DNA of 47,242 bases from Kaistella sp. (GTDB taxonomy: Bacteria > Bacteroidota > Bacteroidia > Flavobacteriales > Weeksellaceae). Location of the stretch: NCBI GenBank assembly GCA_019459085.1, contig JAIBEW010000022.1, forward strand, positions 1-47,242, read 5' to 3'. A program made the translations under genes and the position numbers. Below are positions 40,905-47,242 of this stretch, piece by piece; within the stretch, counting starts at the first letter, position 1; every line of letters begins with the position of its first letter. The notes under the pieces were generated by a model, which saw only the letters and a program-made list of their open reading frames with translations, was not told where the DNA came from and ran no database searches.

Positions 40905-43820
40905 ATGAAAAAAATCCTAACCACTTTAACAATAATGGGAGCGCTTACGATGACGAACGCACAGAAATTCGAGACCAAAAAAATCACAGATAAAGCCGGT
41001 TACACTTACGAAACCGTTATAAACGACAAAAACGGCGTCAGAGTCTATACCTTAAAAAACGGACTGAAGGTTTACCTTGCCCAGAACTTCGATGCCCCGA
41101 AAATACAGACCTATATTCCGGTAAGAACAGGTAGTAATAACGATCCGTCCGACAATACCGGTTTGGCGCATTACCTCGAACACATGATGTTCAAAGGAAC
41201 TTCGAAACTGGCATCTTCAAACTGGCCTGCAGAACAGAAATTAATCAGCCAGATTTCTGATCTCTACGAACAGCACAAAGCTGAACTTGATCCGGAAAAA
41301 AAGAAACAGCTCTACAAAAAAATCGACGAGGTTTCCCAGGAAGCCAGCAAATTTGCGATCGCCAATGAGTACGACAAAGCGATTTCGTCGCTCGGCGCTT
41401 CAGGTACAAATGCACACACGTGGCTCGATGAGACCGTGTACAAAAATAATATTCCGAACAACGAACTCGAAAAATGGCTCAAAGTAGAGAAGGAAAGGTT
41501 TTCTGAACTGGTTTTAAGACTTTTCCATACCGAACTCGAAGCCGTTTATGAGGAATACAACCGCGCGCAGGACAACGATTCTCGTCTTGTGAATTATGAA
41601 CTGATGGATGCGCTGTTCCCGAAACATCCAAACGGGCAGCAAACTACAATCGGGAAGTCAGAGCATCTGAAAAACCCTTCCATGGTTGCCATTCACAAAT
41701 ATTTTGACACGTATTATGTGCCGAACAACTACGCGATGGTTTTGGTTGGAGATCTTGATTTCGACAAAACCATTAAACTCGTGGATCAGTATTTCGGAAC
41801 TTTTAAATTCAAGGAACTGCCGATGAAAAAAATGGTATCTGAAGAACCGATGACCAAAGTGGTGGAAAGAACCGTGAAAAGTCCTTCTGCACCGCGTCTT
41901 CAAATGGCGTGGAGAACCGATTCTTACGGAACACAAGAAGCCCGACTTGCAGATATCGTGGCCAATATTTTAACCAATGCGGGCGAATCGGGACTTATTG
42001 ATCTGAATATCAATCAAAGTCAGAAAGCATTGAGAGCGATGGCTTATGCGTCGCCTTTCAAAACTTACGGAACTTTTTCGATGATGATTGTCCCCAAAAA
42101 CGACCAGAGTTTAGACGAAGCCAAAAAACTCCTGCTGGATCAGCTGGAACTCGTAAAGAAAGGTCAGTTTCAGGAGTGGCTAATCCCGGCGATCATCAAT
42201 GATATGAAAATCCAGAGAATGAAGAGCTTTGAAACTGCCGACGGACTCGCGACCACCCTTTACGGAACCTACATCAACAAACAGAACTGGGAGCAGGAAC
42301 TGAATGAAATCAATGAGTACGAAAAAATCACGAAGGCCGATGTCGTGAAGTTTGCGAATGAATTCTTCAAGGAGAATTATGTGGCCATCAACAAGGAAAA
42401 AGGCACCAACGATAAACTTGTTCGGGTAGAAAATCCGGGAATTACACCGATTAAACTGAACAAAGATGCACAGTCGGGGTTTCTGAAAGAAATTCTGACC
42501 GAAAAATCTTCGGAAATCAAGCCGGAATTCATTGATTTTTCGAAAGCCATTAAAACCGATAAAATTGAGGGCAAGAAAGTGAGTTTTGTGGAGAACAAGT
42601 ACAACGATGTAGCACAGGTGTATTTCATTTATCCTTTCGGCGGCGATCATGACAAAGAACTGAGTCTGGCGACGCAGGTGCTGCAGTATTTGGGCACCGA
42701 TAAACTTTCTGCTGAAGATCTGAAGAAGGAGTTCTTTAAATTGGGAATTTCGCATGATTTCAGAACGACCCCAGATCAGCTCATCGTTTCTTTGAGCGGT
42801 CTTGAAGAAAATATGCCTGAAGGAATCGAACTTTTGAAAAACTGGATGCAGAACGCAAAACCGGATCAGAAAGTGTATCAGGAAAATGTGAAAACCATTT
42901 TGGAAAGCCGCGATATCGCCAAAAAAGACAAGGCCAGAATCATGGGCGCCCTTACCAATTATGCGAAGTACGGAAAGGTTTCCCGATTTACCGATGTGGT
43001 TTCGAAAGAAAGACTCAACGCCATTAAGTCTGAAGAAATGACCAAAAAGATTCAGGATCTGCTCAAAATGCCGTATGAAATCTTCTTCTACGGAAACGAT
43101 TTCAATAAATTTAAAAATTATGCAAAAACTTTTGTAGAAAAAGAAACCGTGAAAGTTCCGGAGAAAAAAATCTATCCTGAACCGGCAACGGAAGGGAAGG
43201 TGTATTTCACCAATTACGACATGGTGCAGACGGAAATGAGCAAGATTGCGAAAGGCCAGAATGTAAACCTGCGAAATTTCGGGAAAATCAATGTATTTAA
43301 CGAATATTTCGGACGCGGACTGTCATCAATCGTTTTCCAGGAAATCCGTGAGAGCAAGAGTCTGGCGTATTCAGCCTATGTTTCTTACGCTTCAAACAGC
43401 GAGCTGAACCGACCTGATTATATCACGACTTACATCGGAACGCAGGCGAACAAACTTCCGCAGGCGGTGAATGCCATGGATGAACTGATGGCGAATCTGC
43501 CGCAGGTTCCGGCTCAGTTCGAAAACGCTAAAAACGCAGCACTGAAACAAATCGCTTCCGGAAGAATCAACAGAACCAATATCTTTTTCAACCAGCTGAA
43601 TCTTAAAAAACTCGGGATTGACTATGATATCAGAAAAGATATTTATGCGGAAATCCAGAAACTCACTTTGGCAGATGTAACCAACTTTTACAATGCAGAA
43701 ATGAAACCGTTGAAGTACAACACGGCGATTATCGGGAAAAAAGAAAATCTTGATATGAACGCGATGTCGAAAATGGGAACTTTGCAGGAAGTAAGTCTTG
43801 AAGAGATCTTTGGATATTAA
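40905..43820 (+). CDS. Large M16 family metallopeptidase (pitrilysin/insulinase-like)
   Basis: A 971-residue exported peptidase with a signal peptide (about 1-19). The zinc site is His89-Tyr-Leu-Glu92-His93 with the later Glu in Leu-Glu-Ala-Val-Tyr-Glu-Glu-Tyr (near 210). The remaining M16 lobes lie in the same chain, so it is the single-chain type, unlike the split pair at 27.8-31.2 kb. It probably degrades peptides in the periplasm. It ends in a strong terminator. Confidence 0.93.
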   Translation: MKKILTTLTIMGALTMTNAQKFETKKITDKAGYTYETVINDKNGVRVYTLKNGLKVYLAQNFDAPKIQTYIPVRTGSNNDPSDNTGLAHYLEHMMFKGTSKLASSNWPAEQKLISQISDLYEQHKAELDPEKKKQLYKKIDEVSQEASKFAIANEYDKAISSLGASGTNAHTWLDETVYKNNIPNNELEKWLKVEKERFSELVLRLFHTELEAVYEEYNRAQDNDSRLVNYELMDALFPKHPNGQQTTIGKSEHLKNPSMVAIHKYFDTYYVPNNYAMVLVGDLDFDKTIKLVDQYFGTFKFKELPMKKMVSEEPMTKVVERTVKSPSAPRLQMAWRTDSYGTQEARLADIVANILTNAGESGLIDLNINQSQKALRAMAYASPFKTYGTFSMMIVPKNDQSLDEAKKLLLDQLELVKKGQFQEWLIPAIINDMKIQRMKSFETADGLATTLYGTYINKQNWEQELNEINEYEKITKADVVKFANEFFKENYVAINKEKGTNDKLVRVENPGITPIKLNKDAQSGFLKEILTEKSSEIKPEFIDFSKAIKTDKIEGKKVSFVENKYNDVAQVYFIYPFGGDHDKELSLATQVLQYLGTDKLSAEDLKKEFFKLGISHDFRTTPDQLIVSLSGLEENMPEGIELLKNWMQNAKPDQKVYQENVKTILESRDIAKKDKARIMGALTNYAKYGKVSRFTDVVSKERLNAIKSEEMTKKIQDLLKMPYEIFFYGNDFNKFKNYAKTFVEKETVKVPEKKIYPEPATEGKVYFTNYDMVQTEMSKIAKGQNVNLRNFGKINVFNEYFGRGLSSIVFQEIRESKSLAYSAYVSYASNSELNRPDYITTYIGTQANKLPQAVNAMDELMANLPQVPAQFENAKNAALKQIASGRINRTNIFFNQLNLKKLGIDYDIRKDIYAEIQKLTLADVTNFYNAEMKPLKYNTAIIGKKENLDMNAMSKMGTLQEVSLEEIFGY

Positions 43821-43841
43821 CAAATAGCTCCAGTATTAGAT

Positions 43842-43869
43842 AAAGTGAAACTCCGGTTTCACTTTTTTT
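43842..43869 (+). terminator. Terminator of the large M16 gene
   Basis: AAAGTGAAAC and GTTTCACTTT form a 10-bp stem with loop TCCG, then a T-run. It is 21 bp after the stop. Confidence 0.9.
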
Positions 43870-43904
43870 GTGCTGTAAATTCCTGAAATGCTTGTCAGTT
43901 AGCC

Positions 43905-43931
43905 AAAAAAAACCCGTGAAATTTTCACGGG
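43905..43931 (-). terminator. Terminator of the S46 peptidase gene
   Basis: Minus strand: CCCGTGAA pairs with TTCACGGG across a three-base loop and is followed by eight T. It is 26 bp after the S46 stop. Confidence 0.88.
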
Positions 43932-43957
43932 ATTCATTTTTTTGATTGGTAAATAAA

Positions 43958-46099
43958 TCATTTTACAATCTTCATTTCATTGATGAGCCATTTTGCATCG
44001 GCAAATTTATCAATGATGAAAAGAATGTATTTCGTATCCACCATAATGTTTCTTGAAAAACGTGGATCGAAATTGATGTCGCTCATTGTTCCTTCCCACT
44101 GTCGGTCGAAATTCAGGCCGATGAGGTTTCCGTAAGCATCCAGAGCCGGACTTCCGGAATTTCCACCGGTCGTGTGGTTGGTCGCCGTAAAGTTTACAGG
44201 AACGTCTCCGGTTTTATCCTTATAAATGCCATAATCTTTCGTATTGTACAGATTGATCAGTTTTTTAGGAACATCAAATTCATAATCTCCCGGAATATAT
44301 TTTTCCATAATTCCTGCAACGTGAGTCTGATAACCGTAGTAAACCGCATCTCTCGGGTTCGATCCTTTTACCTGTCCGTAAGTCACGCGAAGCGTGGAAT
44401 TGGCATCCGGAAAGAACTTGCGGTCTTTGTCGGTTTCCATTTGCTGGGCCATGAATTTTTTCTGAAGCACATCGATCTGGCTTTGCAATGCCGCGAATTT
44501 TCCGTCTGTTGTCGATAAATACGTTTCTCTCATCGAAGAAGCCAGCTGAATGATCGGATCGTTTTTCAACGTTTTAATGAGTTCCGCCGGATTCGAAAAA
44601 ACTTTGTTGATGTCAGTATGAACAGTAGCCCCATTGAGCGCATGTCGACCTGTAATTACTGAACTTTTGGACCAGTTTTCTACTGTCGTTAGATTTTTAG
44701 CTTCATCTTTAAACTGACTGAAATTGGCGGGCTGAAACTGCTGCGGAGTTTTGTTCGCGTAAAGCGCGAGGAGTTTTGCGGTTACCTTCGCATCGAGTTC
44801 ACCGCTGTAATCTTTGTAGAAGCCTGACAAACGGTCTTTGAAGGCAGAAATTGCTTTATCATCTATTTTTCCGGCTTCATACGCCTGCATAAAATTCAGG
44901 TACTGGTTGGCCAGTGTTAAAGTTTCTGCATTTCTCACCACTTCCGAATAATACGAACGGTTCAGCGCGTATGGCGACTGTTCCGTGTAAAGCCGGTTCA
45001 GTTCATCGATTGTCGGTTTGATTTGGGCGTTTTTGGCAATCAGAGACTGCTCATATTTTTTCTTTTTTCCTACGGCGTCAGATTTTTTCAGACCTTCCAC
45101 TTCACCGATCCATTTTTTCCAGTAATTGGCTACGGAAGCGTACTTCGAAGCGTATTTAATTCTCGTAGCAGCATCAGTCCGCATTTTTTCGTCCAAAGTT
45201 TTTAAAGCTACTTCACGCACCGAAATCATCGCTGGATCCGTCTCATTCATCACTTTTTCAACCGCGATTGCAGGTAAATATTCCGTTGTTCTGCCTGGGA
45301 ATCCGAATACAAACGTAAAATCGTTCTCCTGTTTGTCTTTAATGGAAACCGGAAGGAAATATTTCGGTTTGTAAGGGATATTGTCTTTTGAATATTCCGC
45401 AGGTTTGTTGTTTTTGTCGGCATAAATCCTGAACATGGAGAAATCTCCGGTGTGTCGCGGCCAAACCCAGTTGTCGGTATCTGACCCGAATTTTCCGATA
45501 CTTTGCGGCGGTGCACCTACCAAACGGATGTCTTTATACGTTTCAATGATGTAGGCGTAGTATTTATTGCCGTAATACACCGGACGGACCATAGCTTTTT
45601 GCCAAGGTTCGAGTTTGAAACCGGCTTTTACCGTTTCGATATTTTTGTTGATGAGTTCCTGCGCAGCTTTTGCATCAAGATTCTGAGTTCCGGCCAAAAC
45701 CGCTGCGGTTACTTCTTTGATGTCGGCGATGAAATCAACCGTAACACCCGGGTTCGGAAGTTCGCCGTTCATGTCTTTTGCCCAGAAACCGTTCGTAAGA
45801 AGGTCATTTTCAACAGTGGAATGGCTCTGAATATTGTCGTAACCGCAGTGGTGATTCGTGAGCAGCAAACCCTGTGGTGAAATGATTTCCGCAGTACAGC
45901 CGCCATCGAACTGAACAACGGCATCTTTAATACTCGGTTTTGAAGGGTCAAAAATCTGTTTAGCGGAAATTTTCATTCCGAGATCCTTCATTTCCTTTTC
46001 ATTGAGCTCGGTGGGAATCCACATTCCGCCGTATTGTTGCCCGAAAGCCATTACCGCCGGAAAAAGTATTGCCGAAAGCAATATATTTCTTCTATTCAT
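43958..46099 (-). CDS. dpp11: S46 dipeptidyl-peptidase, DPP11-like (Asp/Glu-specific)
   Basis: A 713-residue periplasmic serine exopeptidase with a signal peptide (about 1-20). The His is in Leu-Thr-Asn-His-His84-Cys-Gly-Tyr-Asp and the Ser in Gly-Gly-Asn-Ser-Gly-Ser-Pro. Eighteen residues after that Ser lies Arg (Leu-Asn-Phe-Asp-Arg). In Porphyromonas DPP11 the matching residue is Arg673 (Ser655 + 18), which gives acidic P1 preference; DPP7 has Gly there. That predicts removal of dipeptides with Asp or Glu at P1. A longer frame starts at 46216, but ATG 46099 gives the signal peptide directly. Confidence 0.9.
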   Translation of the reverse strand: MNRRNILLSAILFPAVMAFGQQYGGMWIPTELNEKEMKDLGMKISAKQIFDPSKPSIKDAVVQFDGGCTAEIISPQGLLLTNHHCGYDNIQSHSTVENDLLTNGFWAKDMNGELPNPGVTVDFIADIKEVTAAVLAGTQNLDAKAAQELINKNIETVKAGFKLEPWQKAMVRPVYYGNKYYAYIIETYKDIRLVGAPPQSIGKFGSDTDNWVWPRHTGDFSMFRIYADKNNKPAEYSKDNIPYKPKYFLPVSIKDKQENDFTFVFGFPGRTTEYLPAIAVEKVMNETDPAMISVREVALKTLDEKMRTDAATRIKYASKYASVANYWKKWIGEVEGLKKSDAVGKKKKYEQSLIAKNAQIKPTIDELNRLYTEQSPYALNRSYYSEVVRNAETLTLANQYLNFMQAYEAGKIDDKAISAFKDRLSGFYKDYSGELDAKVTAKLLALYANKTPQQFQPANFSQFKDEAKNLTTVENWSKSSVITGRHALNGATVHTDINKVFSNPAELIKTLKNDPIIQLASSMRETYLSTTDGKFAALQSQIDVLQKKFMAQQMETDKDRKFFPDANSTLRVTYGQVKGSNPRDAVYYGYQTHVAGIMEKYIPGDYEFDVPKKLINLYNTKDYGIYKDKTGDVPVNFTATNHTTGGNSGSPALDAYGNLIGLNFDRQWEGTMSDINFDPRFSRNIMVDTKYILFIIDKFADAKWLINEMKIVK

Positions 46100-46226
46100 T
46101 TTAAAAATTTGCATTAAAAGTAAGGAAATTTCAGCAACTGAAAAAGGCGAACGCAATTTATGCGTGAAATTGGCATCTGAATTTTTTCTTAAAAATGATA
46201 AAATTCTTCCTACCAAGTTGTGGCAT

Positions 46227-46234
46227 TACTTTTG
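46227..46234 (+). promoter_or_regulatory. Candidate -7 element TACTTTTG
   Basis: Perfect TAnnTTTG, 22 nt before ATG 46257. It lies inside the longer frame upstream of the S46 peptidase, which also argues against that longer start. Confidence 0.5.
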
Positions 46235-46256
46235 AAGTTCAGAACAAAACTACATC

Positions 46257-46667
46257 ATGGAATCTCTTTACGAACAACTGCTCTGGCTCTTTATTTTGGC
46301 CATTCCTGTTGCATGCATTGCCTGGACGGTAACGCATGAAGAAATATTTAAAGAACCGCGTGATTATTGCGTGAAAAAATCAAAGGAATGCCACAAACTG
46401 GTTGAACGTAAGTTTTTTTACCTCTTTACCTGTGAATACTGTTTCAGCCATTATATAACCGCAATAATTTTAATTATTACCAATTATCAGCTTCTTTTTG
46501 AGGACTGGCGCGGTTACCTGATTTCCTTTTTCGCGGTGGTTTTTATTGCCAATGTCTATATGAGTTTATTTGCTTTACTCCGACAAAATCTTAAAGTAGA
46601 GATTATCGCGGCCAAACTCAAAGAGGATAAGCTAAAGGAGGAGAAGGAAAGTGAAAGCCAGGAATAA
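46257..46667 (+). CDS. Small membrane protein with Cys-x-x-Cys motif
   Basis: I do not recognise this 136-residue protein. It has a hydrophobic N-terminal helix (about 8-25), a Cys-rich segment Thr-Cys-Glu-Tyr-Cys-Phe-Ser-His (near 58-65), two more helices (about 65-80 and 84-110), and a highly charged Lys/Glu tail. The Cys-Glu-Tyr-Cys-Phe-Ser-His-Tyr pattern recalls small integral proteins of the DUF1360 type, but this is only a resemblance. Metal binding or a disulfide at the membrane face is possible. Confidence 0.65.
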   Translation: MESLYEQLLWLFILAIPVACIAWTVTHEEIFKEPRDYCVKKSKECHKLVERKFFYLFTCEYCFSHYITAIILIITNYQLLFEDWRGYLISFFAVVFIANVYMSLFALLRQNLKVEIIAAKLKEDKLKEEKESESQE

Positions 46668-46717
46668 AAAATGATTTAGCGCCAACCGCTTTATATTTAC
46701 ATTAAAAATTTATTATT

Positions 46718-47179
46718 ATGGAAGACAATACAAGATTACAGAAGTATGGGTATGATGAATATGCCGTTATTACCAATTTCGAAACCTATGATGATGCGGT
46801 AAACTACGCAGCAGAACATCAGGGAGAACTTATAGAAGTGGGATTTACCGACGGATCCGATAATCCGATGCCGAATATCGATGGCAATCTGATCGCTGAA
46901 AAAAGACCATTTAAGGTGGGTTTGGATCCTGAGTATAAAGTATATTATTCTTTCGATGAAAGTTTTCAGGAAATGGCAGAAAATATTCTGGAAGAAATGA
47001 AAAAAAAGGAGAACGATGTTGCGCCGGAAGACTGGATCGCAGACCAGAATATTGCAACCGGCGACCGCATTATTATTGAAAAAGATGGCGAAGTGCATAC
47101 CGTTACAACCCGCGAAAGGATCAAATACCTTATGCGAGGGAATTTGTATGAACTGGGTGTGAAAGTGATGAACGCTTAA
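46718..47179 (+). CDS. Hypothetical acidic 153-residue protein
   Basis: I do not recognise this protein. It is soluble and strongly acidic, with a repeated Thr-Asn-Phe-Glu-Thr-Tyr-Asp-Asp-Ala start, a central Gly-Phe-Thr-Asp-Gly-Ser-Asp-Asn segment and a Lys/Glu-rich helix near 95-105. It is the last gene before the contig end, 50 bp after the membrane-protein gene on the same strand. A near-consensus TATATTTA lies upstream of its ATG. Confidence 0.6.
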   Translation: MEDNTRLQKYGYDEYAVITNFETYDDAVNYAAEHQGELIEVGFTDGSDNPMPNIDGNLIAEKRPFKVGLDPEYKVYYSFDESFQEMAENILEEMKKKENDVAPEDWIADQNIATGDRIIIEKDGEVHTVTTRERIKYLMRGNLYELGVKVMNA

Positions 47180-47209
47180 GAATATTAGTTAAGTGGAATT
47201 TTTACAGTT

Positions 47210-47242
<33 letters not shown>

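Noticed and set aside
46100-46216. N-terminal extension of the S46 peptidase by 39 codons.
   Set aside because: It would bury the signal peptide in the middle of the protein.

Overview
The window looks like a complete contig from a Bacteroidota genome of the Flavobacteriia, most likely near Chryseobacterium, Kaistella or Epilithonimonas. The evidence is the AT-rich sequence with purine-poor, Shine-Dalgarno-less gene starts, many TAnnTTTG promoter elements (some with an upstream TTTG/TTG), and the gene set: a DUF5916/CBM9 outer-membrane protein, an S46 dipeptidyl-peptidase, M16 peptidase pairs, DUF3108, DUF4256, and a type 2 ferredoxin-NADP reductase beside a [2Fe-2S] ferredoxin. The genus is an inference. 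The last 31 bases are a pure G run, which looks like a sequencing or assembly artefact. The first ~110 bases are an oddly GC-rich fragment, probably the edge of a repeat where assembly stopped. I saw no tRNA, rRNA, CRISPR array, insertion sequence, integrase or phage gene.

Layout. 1-5.4 kb, all on the minus strand: an unrecognised protein without an ATG start, a small GNAT acetyltransferase, pirin, a luciferase-like monooxygenase, a DHA2-type MFS exporter and a secreted protein. 5.5-9.3 kb: an RsmB/NOP rRNA methyltransferase, a YjdM/PhnA zinc-ribbon protein, a lone ABC ATPase and a YceI lipoprotein. 9.4-12.7 kb: pheS followed by four genes joined by 13-17 bp overlaps (DoxX-like, DUF2071, membrane-anchored methyltransferase, small membrane protein). 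12.7-17.6 kb: a DUF5916 outer-membrane protein, a DUF3108 protein, and the FNR/ferredoxin pair. 17.6-19.6 kb: a repeat-rich gap, DUF4256, and an isolated AT-rich 377-residue protein with a possible nuclease-like motif. 19.7-24.4 kb: pepD, a LURP-one-like protein, recR and two glycosyltransferases.

24.6-31.2 kb: a triple-PAS histidine kinase with its receiver-only response regulator, a small unknown protein, secG, and a two-gene M16 peptidase operon in which only one partner has the zinc motif. 31.4-34.9 kb: two cold-shock-domain genes behind a long leader, a UvrD/PcrA helicase and a 21-bp minisatellite. 34.9-37.8 kb: a DUF3037/HipA-like kinase pair and an ABC1/UbiB kinase. 37.9-47.2 kb: polA, a 971-residue M16 peptidase, an S46 peptidase with the residue pattern of DPP11, and two small unknown genes.

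Most of the window is chromosomal housekeeping. Themes that recur are peptide degradation (three M16 proteins, a DPP11-like enzyme, PepD), DNA repair (recR, UvrD, polA), and small uncharacterised gene sets. The best candidates for something undescribed are the overlapping DoxX/DUF2071/methyltransferase/membrane operon, the HipA-like/DUF3037 pair, the lone 377-residue protein, and four promoters placed so close to ATG that they predict leaderless mRNAs.
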